Shown here: positions 28,101 through 37,045 of the stretch, piece by piece
Position numbering within the stretch: position 1 is the stretch's first letter
Layout of the letters: the number at the start of each line of letters is the position of its first letter
From: Pelagimonas sp.
GTDB lineage: Bacteria > Pseudomonadota > Alphaproteobacteria > Rhodobacterales > Rhodobacteraceae
Length of the DNA: 64,000 bases
Reading direction: 5' to 3'
Assembly (NCBI GenBank): GCA_025210455.1
Contig: JAOARQ010000002.1
Span: 186,001 to 250,000 of the forward strand
Program-made: the position numbers and the translations under genes
The notes under the pieces: generated by a model
Database searches by the model: none
The model's input: the letters and a program-made list of their open reading frames with translations, nothing else
Told to the model about the DNA's origin: nothing

Positions 28101-30569
28101 CGGGTGATTTCCATGCAGGCCATTGATGTCACCCAGGGCGAAACCCTTGTGGATCTGCCGGTGACCGATGATTGGGGCGCAGGCGTTTACGTCACCGCTC
28201 AGGTGATCCGCCCCATGGATGTTCAGGCGGGCCAGCCCCCTGCCCGCGCTCTGGGCCTGACCCATGCCAGCATAGATCCCGGTGACAAAGCCCTGTCTGT
28301 CTCTCTGGACACCCCTGCGGAAATCGCCCCGCGCGGCAGGCTGATGACCACGCTGCAACTGGATAATTTCGCCGGCCAAGAGACCTATGTCACTCTCGCC
28401 GCCGTGGATCTGGGTATTTTGAACCTGACCGGGTTCCAAAGCCCCAATCCTTCGGATCACTACTTTGGTCAGCGCCGTCTTGGTGTGGATATTCGCGACA
28501 TTTATGGCCGCCTGATCAATGGGTTGGACGGCGCAATGGGCACCATTCGTTCAGGTGGCGACGGCGGGGCCTTTATGCGGATGCAAAGCCCGCCCCCCAC
28601 CGAACAGCTCGTGGCCTTTTTCTCGGGGCCGGTGCAGGTAGATGCCTCTGGCAGCGCCGAGATTGGCTTTGATATCCCTGATTTCAACGGCACCGTGCGC
28701 CTGATGGCCATGGCCTGGTCAGACCGCGCCGTAGGGCAGGCGCAGGCCGATGTGCTGGTGCGCAATCCCGTGGTCATCGCGGCCTCTCTGCCGCGTTTTC
28801 TAGCCCCCGGCGATCACTCGCGCATGGTTGTGGAACTGACCCATGCCAAAGGCGCGACCGGGGCGATGCCGCTTGAGATTGCCGCTGAGGGCATCACCCT
28901 TGATCAAAGCGCGCTGCCCGCGCTCATCACCCTTGGGGAAGGTGAAAAGCAGGTGCTGACCCTGCCACTGACCGCCAATGACATTGGCGATCATGACATC
29001 ACCGTCACCCTGACCACCCCTGATGGGCAGACCCTGACCAAAAACCTGAAGCTGGGTGTGCGCAGCAATGATCCCCTGATCGGCGACACCCGCAGGCTGT
29101 CACTGGCCCCCGGCCAAACCTTTACGCTGGACGACAATGTCTTTGCCGGGTTGCGCCCCCAGCAGGCCAGCGCGCTGATCTCGGCCGGGCCGCTGGCGCG
29201 CTTTGACGCGCCGGGGCTTCTGTCGCAATTGGATCGCTATCCTTATGGCTGCACCGAACAGGTCACATCGCAGGCGCTGCCGCTGCTCTATCTCAGCGCC
29301 CTGACTGAACCCTTGGGGCTGGGCAACAAGGCCCGTACCGATCTGCGCATCAACCAGTCCATCACCAAGGTGCTGGCCCGTCAGGCGGACAATGGATCAT
29401 TCGGATTGTGGAATGCCTATTCTGGTGACACATGGATTTCCGCCTATGTCACCGATTTCCTAAGCCGTGCCCGCGCCGCAGGTTATAGCGTCCCCGAACA
29501 CGCCTTTGCAGCAGCGCTGGATAATCTACGCAATCGTATCTCTTATGCCGCTGATTTTGATCAGGGCGGCGAAGCCATCGCCTATGCGCTGATGGTTCTG
29601 GCCCGTGAAGGTCAGGCCGCGATGGGGGATCTGCGCTATTATGCCGATGAAAAAGGGGATGCCTTTGGATCAGCCCTTGCCAAGGCCCAGCTTGGGGCCG
29701 CGCTGGCCTCATATGGCGATCAGCCTCGCGCCGATGCGATGTTTGCCCGCGCCCAGGCCCACCTGAACCGCAGCACCAATAGTGCACGGGTCTATCGCGC
29801 CGATTATGGATCAAACCTGCGCGATTCAGCGGGGCTTTTGTCGCTGGCAGTGGAATCGCGCAGCGCGTCGGTTGATCTGAATGCGCTGGCCCGCCGTCTT
29901 GGCAGCGCAGATCGCAGCCTGTCGACACAGGAACAAAGCTGGGCGCTGCTTGCGGCCCATGCTCTGGTACAAGATCCAACAGTCGCGGGGCTGAGTTTCA
30001 ACAACACCCCTGTCACCGGCCCCTTTGTGCGCAAACTGTCAGGATCGCTGAATGGCCAGAGCCTGACCAACACCGGCACTCAACCCACCGACATCACCCT
30101 GACCACGCTGGGCCAGCCACAGGGCACGCAAGAGGCAGGCGGCTATGGCTATCGCCTGAGCCGAGAATATTTTACCCTCGAAGGCGAACCGGTTGGCACC
30201 ACCATCGCGCAGGGCACCCGGCTTGTCACGGTGCTGACAGTCTACCCGGCGCAAGACACCCGCGCGCGGCTGATGATCAACGATGCCCTGCCCGCTGGCT
30301 TTGAAATCGACAACCCGTCGCTGTTGCGATCCGGTGATATTCGCGCGCTGAACTGGTTGACCCCGCACACCACCGAACACACCGAGTTCCGCAGTGATCG
30401 CTTTCTGGCGGCGGTGAACCAGAACGGCAACAAGCCCATTCAGCTGGCCTATATTCTGCGCGCGGTATCGCCCGGTGAGTTCCACCACCCCGCTGCGCTG
30501 GTCGAAGATATGTATCGCCCGGATTATCGCGCCACCACGGCCTCGGGCCGGGTGACGATCACACCATGA
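25149..30569 (+). CDS. Bacterial alpha-2-macroglobulin with N-terminal PAN/Apple domain
   Basis: Periplasmic protein of 1806 residues that traps proteases and is thought to protect a cell whose envelope is breached. A Sec signal peptide (about 1-20) is followed by a four-Cys PAN-like domain (Cys53, 57, 63, 75), then the macroglobulin domains. The thioester motif CTEQ is intact (Cys1368 to Gln1371), followed by the alpha-helical thioester domain. AGGAG precedes the ATG at 25149, so the longer frame from 24984 is rejected. It overlaps pbpC by 4 bp. The pairing with PbpC matches Escherichia coli yfhM-pbpC. The first Cys is not in a lipobox, so membrane anchoring is not evident. Confidence 0.92.
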   Translation: MFRFISGILAVFLTVTPALAEDSIPNKRLIFLRNLDFYGSDLQPLFDTTLKACEKLCLDNPECRGFTFNQNKNACFPKSAVSRGEPFEGALSARVADTSTHIQALAQKRRADLTFLSERDFQEAFREATRLGQRHGGGQWTAQELLDTASGAHSNLNFANAIHWTGAALAQSDDPRHWLQYAQWSADYAKTLKGSERQKYRNRSRLAAINTYLRSTRDGERVTALYLLARALEYDGRGRQMIPALRLAESLQPRPEVVSLLDKAIGKYGFRIVEHQAESDSADPRLCVNFSEPLLRGGADYSPYVRLPDPKLAVQAEDQRICISGVQHGQRYTVTFRAGLPSQAGDTLIKDVPITAYMRDRTPSVSFPGRTYVLPRSADAGLPVETVNTDTLDLTLRRLSDRNLVRGLQDRYVGLPLGRYDAEFFDQSMGEVIWTGTGQVERQLNTAMTTRLPMGEALGDLAPGIYALTAAVPKGRDDNKSRATQWFVLSDIGLTTLQGNDGLTVFTRALSSAEAMEGLEISLVARSNRVLATALTDAQGMARFEPGLLRGQDSAAPALIVAKQADEDLAFLSLTDPAFDLSDRGVAGRAPAGPMDAFLATDRGAYRAGETIHATALLRDGKAHSIRNVPLTAVLWRADGVEYSRHISDGGKAGGHVFDLPIDASAPRGTWRLELFADPKAQPLAQTTLLVEDFLPERIDFDMALPDAPINPLSPPALDLNARYLFGAPGADLAIEGDLRLSTTSTVPNLPGYRFGRHSDAPSTRYYSFDSARTDAAGRATLPLPLRDITAQGRPMKAEITLRLSELSGRPVERRLERPVASTSAMIGIKPGFESNLPEGATAQFDLLALAPDLSPTPMQVTWQVNRVRTRYQWYQQYGQWNWEPITTRETVARGEAMLGQSPTQVSAQVDWGQYEIVVTRKDGSYLAASMGFEAGWYAPANAADTPDMLELSLDKPAYAPGDTARLRMVPRYAGKALVTVLADRVISMQAIDVTQGETLVDLPVTDDWGAGVYVTAQVIRPMDVQAGQPPARALGLTHASIDPGDKALSVSLDTPAEIAPRGRLMTTLQLDNFAGQETYVTLAAVDLGILNLTGFQSPNPSDHYFGQRRLGVDIRDIYGRLINGLDGAMGTIRSGGDGGAFMRMQSPPPTEQLVAFFSGPVQVDASGSAEIGFDIPDFNGTVRLMAMAWSDRAVGQAQADVLVRNPVVIAASLPRFLAPGDHSRMVVELTHAKGATGAMPLEIAAEGITLDQSALPALITLGEGEKQVLTLPLTANDIGDHDITVTLTTPDGQTLTKNLKLGVRSNDPLIGDTRRLSLAPGQTFTLDDNVFAGLRPQQASALISAGPLARFDAPGLLSQLDRYPYGCTEQVTSQALPLLYLSALTEPLGLGNKARTDLRINQSITKVLARQADNGSFGLWNAYSGDTWISAYVTDFLSRARAAGYSVPEHAFAAALDNLRNRISYAADFDQGGEAIAYALMVLAREGQAAMGDLRYYADEKGDAFGSALAKAQLGAALASYGDQPRADAMFARAQAHLNRSTNSARVYRADYGSNLRDSAGLLSLAVESRSASVDLNALARRLGSADRSLSTQEQSWALLAAHALVQDPTVAGLSFNNTPVTGPFVRKLSGSLNGQSLTNTGTQPTDITLTTLGQPQGTQEAGGYGYRLSREYFTLEGEPVGTTIAQGTRLVTVLTVYPAQDTRARLMINDALPAGFEIDNPSLLRSGDIRALNWLTPHTTEHTEFRSDRFLAAVNQNGNKPIQLAYILRAVSPGEFHHPAALVEDMYRPDYRATTASGRVTITP

Positions 30570-32584
30570 GGCACACGCCTCTTGTGCTGGTGCTTGCCCT
30601 CTGGCTGATGGGTCTGGGGGCGGACAGGTTTCGCAACTGGGTGCAGGAAACGCAGATCCCGCCCTTGGCCTATGAAACCGGTGCCGAGGTGCGCGACCGC
30701 AACGGTGCGCTGCTGCGCGCCTATACGGTGGATCAGGGCAGATGGCGGCTGGCAGTCGATCCTGACAAGGTCGATCCCATCTTTGTTTCCATGTTAACCG
30801 CCTATGAGGACAAACGCTTTTTTGACCATCCGGGCGTTGATCTGCGTGCGCTGTCCCGTGCGGCGGGGCAGGCGCTTTGGAACGGGCGGGTGGTATCGGG
30901 GGCCTCGACCCTGACCATGCAGGTGGCCCGCCTGCTGGAAGATGGCAGCACTGGCCAATGGCAGGGAAAACTGCGTCAGATCCGGCTGGCGCTGGCGCTG
31001 GAACAGCGGCTGAGCAAAGCGGATATCCTGACCCTCTACCTGCATCTGGCGCCTTATGGCGGCAATGTCGAAGGGCTGCGCGCGGCTTCGCTGATCTGGC
31101 TGGGCAAAGAACCCGCCCGTCTGACACCCGCCGAAGCCGCCCTGCTGGTCGCCCTGCCCCAAGCCCCCGAAAGCCGCCGCCCCGACCGTTTTCCCGAGGC
31201 CGCAAAAACCGCACGCAACCGCGTACTGCTGCGCATGGCCCGCGATGGGGTGATCCCTGCCCGCGCTGCGCATACAGATCAGCTTGATCCAGCGCCCAAA
31301 GGCCGGTTTTCCATGCCGCTGCTGGCACCGCATCTGGCGGATGAAGCCGTGGCAGATGGATCCGGGCGTGTGGATCTGACCCTGGATCTGCGCCTGCAAC
31401 GCAGCCTGCATGATCTGACCCAGCGCTATATGGCGGATCGCGATCCCCGTCTGTCTGCCGCTGTCATTCTGGCGGATCACAGCACCGGCGAGATCCTCGC
31501 CTCGGTTGGATCGACCCGCTATAGCGCCGGGCAATCGCAGGGGTTTGTCGATATGACACAGGCGCTGCGGTCGCCCGGATCAACACTGAAGCCGCTGGTC
31601 TATGGGCTGGCCTTTGATCAGGGTCTGGCGCATCCGGAAACGCTGGTCATGGATACGCCGGTGCAGTTTGGCCGCTATGCGCCGCAGAACTTTGACGGCA
31701 TTTTTCGCGGTGAACTGCCGATGCGGCGCGCGTTGCAGCTGTCGCTGAATATCCCGGTGATCCGCCTGTCAGAAGCGCTTGGCCCCGCACATCTGATGGC
31801 GGCGCTGTCGAAAAGCGGGTTGCAGCCAAAGCTACCGTCGGGGGCAGCAGGGCTGGCGGTGTCGCTGGGCGGTGTCGGGATCACCCTGCGGGATATGGTG
31901 CAGCTGTATGCCATGCTGGCCAATGGGGGTGAGACCCGCGCGCTGCGCTGGCGCAAAGGCGCTGCCCCCCCCGAAGCAACGCGCGTGCTCAGCCCGGCGG
32001 CGGCCTGGCATCTGGGCGACATTCTGTCTGAAATACCCCCGCCGCCGATGTCTGGGCCACCGGGGCGCGTGGCCTATAAGACGGGCACCTCTTATGGGCA
32101 TCGTGACGCCTGGGCGCTGGGATGGAACGGCCAATATGTGGCAGGTGTCTGGATCGGGCGACCAGATGGCACCCCGGTGCCCGGTGCCTTTGGCGGTGAT
32201 CTGGCCGCGCCTTTACTGTTCGAAGCACTCAGCCGTGCCAGTGCCGCGCCAGTGCCGCTGCCTGCCCCCCCGGCGGAGACCCTGTTGATGGCCCATGCCG
32301 CATTGCCCCAGCCCCTGAAACGCTTTGGCGACCGGCAACCCAAAGAAGGATTGCAGATCCTGTTCCCACCCAGCGGCGCACGGTTAACCCTGATTGAAAA
32401 TCAGATCGCTCTGAAACTTCGTGGGGGCAGCCCCCCCTATACCGTGCTGCGCGATGGCGCGCTTTTGGCAACGGGGCTTTACGATCCTCATTACCTTGCC
32501 CCGGTAGCCGGCACGGGCTTTGTGCAGTTTTCGGTAATTGATGCCGCGGGTCAGTCCGGTCAGGTGCAGATCGAAGTGCAATAA
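30566..32584 (+). CDS. pbpC: Penicillin-binding protein 1C
   Basis: Bifunctional peptidoglycan synthase of 672 residues with an N-terminal membrane anchor (about 5-20). The glycosyltransferase domain includes YEDKRFFDHPGVD with catalytic Glu81 and the GASTLTMQ block (112-119). The transpeptidase domain has S339-TLK, S393-LN and K505-TGTS. A C-terminal BiPBP-like domain (about 585-672) matches the PBP1C type. It is translationally coupled to the macroglobulin gene (ATGA), suggesting joint repair and defence of a damaged wall. Confidence 0.94.
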   Translation: MRHTPLVLVLALWLMGLGADRFRNWVQETQIPPLAYETGAEVRDRNGALLRAYTVDQGRWRLAVDPDKVDPIFVSMLTAYEDKRFFDHPGVDLRALSRAAGQALWNGRVVSGASTLTMQVARLLEDGSTGQWQGKLRQIRLALALEQRLSKADILTLYLHLAPYGGNVEGLRAASLIWLGKEPARLTPAEAALLVALPQAPESRRPDRFPEAAKTARNRVLLRMARDGVIPARAAHTDQLDPAPKGRFSMPLLAPHLADEAVADGSGRVDLTLDLRLQRSLHDLTQRYMADRDPRLSAAVILADHSTGEILASVGSTRYSAGQSQGFVDMTQALRSPGSTLKPLVYGLAFDQGLAHPETLVMDTPVQFGRYAPQNFDGIFRGELPMRRALQLSLNIPVIRLSEALGPAHLMAALSKSGLQPKLPSGAAGLAVSLGGVGITLRDMVQLYAMLANGGETRALRWRKGAAPPEATRVLSPAAAWHLGDILSEIPPPPMSGPPGRVAYKTGTSYGHRDAWALGWNGQYVAGVWIGRPDGTPVPGAFGGDLAAPLLFEALSRASAAPVPLPAPPAETLLMAHAALPQPLKRFGDRQPKEGLQILFPPSGARLTLIENQIALKLRGGSPPYTVLRDGALLATGLYDPHYLAPVAGTGFVQFSVIDAAGQSGQVQIEVQ

Positions 32585-32587
32585 AAA

Positions 32588-32610
32588 CGCCGCCCTTTTT
32601 AGGGGCGGCG
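32588..32610 (-). terminator. Terminator between convergent pbpC and the thiolase gene
   Basis: A perfect 8-bp stem (CGCCGCCC, 32588-32595, with 32603-32610) and a 7-nt loop. On the minus strand it is followed by TTTTTATT, fitting a terminator for the thiolase gene. The plus-strand side lacks a U-tract, so termination of pbpC here is less sure. Confidence 0.75.
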
Positions 32611-32639
32611 CTCCTCTATCCCTTGCGGGCTATCGTCGC

Positions 32640-33821
32640 TTAGAGCCGCTCAATCGCCAGCGCAATACCCTGACCGCCACCGATGCACATGGTGATCAGC
32701 GCCTTGGAGCCGCCGATGCGCTCAAGTTCGTGCAGGGCCTTGACGGTGATGATCGCCCCTGTCGCCCCAACGGGATGGCCCAGCGCAATGGCACCGCCGT
32801 TCGGGTTCACCTTGGCCGGATCCAGCCCCAGCCCTTTGTTCACAGCAATCGCCTGGCTGGCAAACGCTTCGTTGGATTCGATCACATCGAAATCCGCAAC
32901 GCTCAGCCCGGTCTTGGCCAGCAGATTTTCAACCGCAGGCACCGGGCCAATGCCCATGACCTCGGGGCGCACACCCGCATGGCCATAGCCAATGATGCGC
33001 GCGCGCGGCTTCAGCCCCGCCGCCTCTGCCGCCGAAGCCCGCGCCAGAACCAGCGCCGCCGCACCATCATTGATGCCCGAGGCGTTGCCCGCCGTCACCG
33101 TCCCATCCTTTTGGAAAACAGCGCGCAGCTTGGCCAGACCTTCGGCGCTGGCATCAGCCTTGACGTGTTCATCAGTGGTGAATTCAACCATTTCGCGCTT
33201 GCGTTTCACCATCACCGGCGTGATCTGCTCCGCGAAATACCCGGCCTCAACCGCACGGGCTGCGCGCTGCTGGCTTTCCAGAGCAAAGGCATCCTGATCC
33301 GCGCGGGTCACATCATGTTCGCTGGCAACATTTTCCGCAGTGATCCCCATGTGGCCGGTGCCAAAGGGGCAGTTCAGCGCACCCAGCATCATATCCAGCG
33401 ATTTGACATCACCCATCTTCGCGCCCCAGCGCGCATCCTGCAGAATATAGGGGCTGCGCGACATGTTTTCCGCGCCGCCAGCCAGGGCGAAATCCGCATC
33501 CCCCAGCATCAAAGACTGCGCCGCCGAGACAATCGCCTGAATGCCCGACCCACATAGACGGTTCACATTCATCGCCGGGGTTTCATTTGGCACACCGGCC
33601 GACACCGAGGCCACCCGCGAGAGGTACATATCCTTGGGTTCTGTGGCGATGACCGATCCAAACACCACCGAACCAATCTGACCCCCTTCAACACCAGCCT
33701 GCGCCAGCGCCGCCTTGGAAACTGTCGCCCCCAGTTCGGTGGGCGCAACACCCGCTAGGCTGCCGCCAAATGTTCCGATTGCGGTGCGGGTGCCGCTCAG
33801 GATGACAATATCGTCGCTCAT
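32640..33821 (-). CDS. Acetyl-CoA C-acetyltransferase (thiolase)
   Basis: Thiolase of 393 residues that condenses or cleaves acetyl-CoA units. The nucleophile Cys is in VNRLCGSGIQAI (about 84-95). The second signature NPNGGAIALGHPVGATG (about 342-358, with the catalytic His) and the C-terminal CIGGGQGIA (about 380-388, with the acid/base Cys) are complete. By family it could serve polyhydroxybutyrate synthesis (phaA), ketone-body or fatty-acid degradation; no phaB or other pathway partner is adjacent, so no symbol is given. Length is standard. Confidence 0.92.
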   Translation of the reverse strand: MSDDIVILSGTRTAIGTFGGSLAGVAPTELGATVSKAALAQAGVEGGQIGSVVFGSVIATEPKDMYLSRVASVSAGVPNETPAMNVNRLCGSGIQAIVSAAQSLMLGDADFALAGGAENMSRSPYILQDARWGAKMGDVKSLDMMLGALNCPFGTGHMGITAENVASEHDVTRADQDAFALESQQRAARAVEAGYFAEQITPVMVKRKREMVEFTTDEHVKADASAEGLAKLRAVFQKDGTVTAGNASGINDGAAALVLARASAAEAAGLKPRARIIGYGHAGVRPEVMGIGPVPAVENLLAKTGLSVADFDVIESNEAFASQAIAVNKGLGLDPAKVNPNGGAIALGHPVGATGAIITVKALHELERIGGSKALITMCIGGGQGIALAIERL

Positions 33822-33929
33822 ATCTCTCTCCCAATATATGTTGCGAGATTTATGGCGGGTTGCTGACGCTTTGTCAGCCGGAACGTATCGTCACACGGTT
33901 GATCACAGGGCGGCCTTCAGGGCCTGCCC

Positions 33930-34130
33930 CTAAGACGCCCTTTTTCGGTGGCCAGCGCCCCGCGCCAGCATCTGTGTTTTGCGCCGGCGTTTCAGCCGCA
34001 GCAGCTGCGCCACCACACCCCAAAACGGTTCGCGGCATTCCGGTCTGTGCCCGCGTTGGGGCACGCTGGGGCCAGTGGCTTCGTAGGGGCGCAAGGCAGG
34101 GTCACGCCAATCATTCAGGTTCTCAGACAT
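33930..34130 (-). CDS. Hypothetical small basic protein (66 aa)
   Basis: The frame reads MSENLNDWRDPALRPYEATG at its start and ends in a strongly basic stretch (LLRLKRRRKTQ). The open frame extends to 34295, but the part upstream of 34130 looks non-coding. No good Shine-Dalgarno is seen. I recognise no family; the acidic-then-basic layout is compatible with a small RNA- or membrane-associated protein, but that is a guess. Confidence 0.4.
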   Translation of the reverse strand: MSENLNDWRDPALRPYEATGPSVPQRGHRPECREPFWGVVAQLLRLKRRRKTQMLARGAGHRKRAS

Positions 34131-34215
34131 GGGGCTAAAAAGCCAAAGATCGCTTTCGGCCCGATTAACAGCCACAGGCTGCGCCCTGCTTTCCCTCAGA
34201 GACTTTTGAAAAATT

Positions 34216-34347
34216 TTAAGGATCGCCCCGCACATCCGCCTGCCCAAAGTCTGGGGGGCTGTCCTGATGCGACACCACGGCAATAATCGCCCCAAAAGCG
34301 ATCACAGCAATCATGCTGAGCGTCAGAATGTTCAGACGGCTTTTCAT
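34216..34347 (-). CDS. Hypothetical small single-pass membrane protein (43 aa)
   Basis: Starts MKSRLNILTLSMIAVIAFGA, a short basic N-terminus followed by one hydrophobic segment (about 6-25), then a polar tail. GGCAGGA lies just upstream of the ATG. The form is that of many small bacterial membrane proteins. Function unknown. It lies upstream of leuC on the opposite strand. Confidence 0.5.
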   Translation of the reverse strand: MKSRLNILTLSMIAVIAFGAIIAVVSHQDSPPDFGQADVRGDP

Positions 34348-34497
34348 CAATCCTGCCCTGCGAAACATGTCTGACAGACTGACAGCAAATCCTTTCCATC
34401 CGCCAAAGGCACATATCCGCGCGCAAAACAGGGCGTTTTGGCCGCAGGTTTCCGCTTTGTCTTGCTGAAAAAGCCAAGGCCCTTTAGATACGCAGCA

Positions 34498-34602
34498 TGT
34501 CACGGATTCTTAACATGGGTGATCGCGCCCGTCTGCGCGAACGCTTTTACGGAGCCGCCCATACGGTGCTGGCCCGACTACGCGTGCACTTTGCGTGAAT
34601 TT
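34498..34602 (+). CDS. Possible small ORF (34 aa) upstream of leuC
   Basis: ATG at 34498 opens a 34-codon frame ([20 protein letters not shown]...) ending 49 bp before leuC. It is Arg-rich and could form an amphipathic helix. There is no Leu-codon run, so it does not look like a classical leucine attenuation leader. The Shine-Dalgarno is weak. Low confidence that it is translated. Confidence 0.25.
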
Positions 34603-34651
34603 CACGTCGATTCTGACTGACAACTGTTACCAAAAAATCGGGAGAGGACCC

Positions 34652-36058
34652 ATGTCCCCCAAAACGCTCTATGATAAGATCTGGGATGCTCATGTGGCGC
34701 AGGAAGACGCCGACGGCACCTGTCTGCTGTACATTGACCGCCATCTTGTACACGAAGTGACCAGCCCGCAGGCATTTGAAGGCCTGCGCATGGCGGGCCG
34801 CAAGGTGCGCGCGCCGGATAAAACCATTGCTGTGCCAGATCACAACGTGCCCACCACCGCAGGCCGCGAAGATCCCAGCCAGATGACCGAAGAATCCCGC
34901 ATTCAGGTTGAAGCGCTGGATACCAATGCCAAGGAATTTGGCATTCATTACTATCCGGTCTCTGACGTACGTCAGGGCATCGTGCACATTGTTGGCCCGG
35001 AAAACGGTTGGACCCTGCCGGGCATGACCGTTGTCTGCGGTGACAGCCACACAGCGACCCACGGCGCATTCGGGTCTCTGGCGCATGGCATCGGCACGTC
35101 AGAAGTGGAACATGTTCTGGCCACCCAGACCCTGATCCAGAAGAAATCGAAAAACATGAAGGTCGAAATCACGGGCAAGCTCAAGCCCGGTGTGACCGCC
35201 AAAGACATCACCCTTGCAGTCATTGGTGAGACAGGCACCGGCGGCGGCACAGGCTATGTGATCGAATACTGTGGTGAAGCCATCCGCGATCTGTCGATGG
35301 AAGGCCGCATGACCGTCTGCAACATGGCCATCGAAGGTGGGGCACGCGCGGGGCTGATCGCACCGGATGAGACCACCTTTGAATACGTCAAAGGCCGCCC
35401 GCACGCGCCAAAAGGCGCCCAGTGGGAAGCGGCTCTGAACTGGTGGAAGACCCTCTACACCGACGAAGGCGCGCATTTCGACAAGGTTGTCACCCTCAAA
35501 GGTGAAGAGATCGAACCGGTCGTCACATGGGGCACCTCGCCCGAAGATGTGCTGCCGATCACAGGTGTAGTGCCGCATCCCGAAGATTTCGAAGGCGGCA
35601 AGGTCGAAGCGGCCCGCCGTGCCATCGAATACATGGGTCTTGAGCCGGGTCAGAAACTGACCGACATCGAAATCGACACCGTCTTTATCGGATCGTGCAC
35701 CAACGGCCGTATCGAAGATTTCCGCGCCGTGGCCGAAGTGGTCAAAGGCAAGAAAATCAAAGAAGGCATGCGCGCCATGATCGTACCGGGCTCGGGCCTT
35801 GTGCGCGCACAGGCCGAAGAAGAAGGTCTGGCGGATATCTTCCGCGAGGCGGGCTTTGAATGGCGTCTGGCGGGCTGCTCCATGTGTCTTGCGATGAACC
35901 CCGACCAGCTGTCCGAGGGCGAGCGCTGTGCCTCGACCTCGAACCGCAACTTTGAAGGGCGTCAGGGCTATAAGGGCCGCACCCACCTTGTGTCACCGGG
36001 CATGGCCGCCGCTGCGGCGCTGACCGGCAAGCTGACCGATGTGCGTGAATTGATCTAA
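34652..36058 (+). CDS. leuC: 3-isopropylmalate dehydratase large subunit
   Basis: Fe-S isomerase subunit of 468 residues in leucine biosynthesis. The cluster ligands are visible in [11 protein letters not shown] (about 346-356) and [13 protein letters not shown] (about 409-421). Substrate-binding blocks [11 protein letters not shown] (about 131-141) and [13 protein letters not shown] are typical. The longer frame from 34595 is rejected because the ATG at 34652 has GGAGAGGA just upstream. leuD follows after 12 bp. leuB lies 3.4 kb downstream, separated by three unrelated genes. Confidence 0.96.
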   Translation: MSPKTLYDKIWDAHVAQEDADGTCLLYIDRHLVHEVTSPQAFEGLRMAGRKVRAPDKTIAVPDHNVPTTAGREDPSQMTEESRIQVEALDTNAKEFGIHYYPVSDVRQGIVHIVGPENGWTLPGMTVVCGDSHTATHGAFGSLAHGIGTSEVEHVLATQTLIQKKSKNMKVEITGKLKPGVTAKDITLAVIGETGTGGGTGYVIEYCGEAIRDLSMEGRMTVCNMAIEGGARAGLIAPDETTFEYVKGRPHAPKGAQWEAALNWWKTLYTDEGAHFDKVVTLKGEEIEPVVTWGTSPEDVLPITGVVPHPEDFEGGKVEAARRAIEYMGLEPGQKLTDIEIDTVFIGSCTNGRIEDFRAVAEVVKGKKIKEGMRAMIVPGSGLVRAQAEEEGLADIFREAGFEWRLAGCSMCLAMNPDQLSEGERCASTSNRNFEGRQGYKGRTHLVSPGMAAAAALTGKLTDVRELI

Positions 36059-36070
36059 GGAGCCGAGACA

Positions 36071-36676
36071 ATGGACAAGTTTGAAAAACTGAACGCTGTT
36101 GCGGCCCCGATGCCGCTGGTGAATATCGACACCGACATGATCATCCCCAAGATCTTTCTCAAGACCATCAAACGGTCTGGTCTGGGTGTGAACCTGTTCG
36201 ACGAGATGCGCTACAACCGCGATGGCACCGAAATCGAAGATTTCGTGCTGAACAAGCCGCAGTATCGCGCGGCTGAGATCCTTGTGGCGGGTGACAACTT
36301 TGGCTGCGGCTCTTCGCGTGAACACGCGCCCTGGGCCATTGCTGATTTTGGCATCAAATGCGTGATCTCGACCTCTTTCGCAGACATCTTCTTCAACAAC
36401 TGCTTTAAGAACGGCATCCTGCCGATCGTTCTGCCGCAGGAACAGGTTGATCTGCTGATGGCTGATGCGGAAAAAGGCTCGAACGCGCGCATGACCGTGG
36501 ATCTGGAAGCGCAGGAAATCACCACCTCGGAAGGGGAGGTGATCAAATTCGACGTGGACGAATTCAAAAAGCACTGCCTGCTCAATGGTCTGGATGACAT
36601 TGGTCTGACCATGGAAAAGGCCGGCTCAATCGACACATTCGAAGCCGCCGCAGCACAGTCGCGCCCCTGGGTCTAA
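36071..36676 (+). CDS. leuD: 3-isopropylmalate dehydratase small subunit
   Basis: Swivel-domain subunit of 201 residues that pairs with LeuC. Motifs: [20 protein letters not shown] (about 19-38), [17 protein letters not shown] (about 78-94) and [20 protein letters not shown] (about 105-124). Spacing to leuC is 12 bp with GGAG in between, so they form one transcription unit. An inverted repeat 33 bp past the stop may end it. Confidence 0.96.
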   Translation: MDKFEKLNAVAAPMPLVNIDTDMIIPKIFLKTIKRSGLGVNLFDEMRYNRDGTEIEDFVLNKPQYRAAEILVAGDNFGCGSSREHAPWAIADFGIKCVISTSFADIFFNNCFKNGILPIVLPQEQVDLLMADAEKGSNARMTVDLEAQEITTSEGEVIKFDVDEFKKHCLLNGLDDIGLTMEKAGSIDTFEAAAAQSRPWV

Positions 36677-36708
36677 GCCCAGCGCAAAGACAGTTTCTGA
36701 CGAAATAT

Positions 36709-36736
36709 GGCGCGCGAGACCCCGGTTTCGCGCGCC
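36709..36736 (+). terminator. GC-rich inverted repeat after leuD
   Basis: A perfect 9-bp stem (GGCGCGCGA, 36709-36717, with 36728-36736) and a 10-nt loop. No run of T follows, so it is either a weak terminator or an mRNA 3'-end stabiliser for leuCD. Confidence 0.5.
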
Positions 36737-37045
36737 AAACTGTATTTAAATCAAGAACCAGTTAACGCGACGATAGCCCTTATAGTGGCACAGATTCCGC
36801 CGTCGCCTATATCTTGTGGCCCACCGCTAATTGGCGGAAGATGCGCAATAAAATTGATGCATTCCAGCATCATGTGCCCCGCGAAAATCCTGTAAATACT
36901 GGGAAAGCTAGACTGCGTTCTTGAGGTCCGTCTCAAATCAGGGCAAAACTTGGGCAAGAATGAGGCAGACCGCCACCCGGCGGCATCGGGATGGAACAAG
37001 GGCGCGGCATCGAATCGCGACCGTCCGGAACGAAAGGGCAGATGT

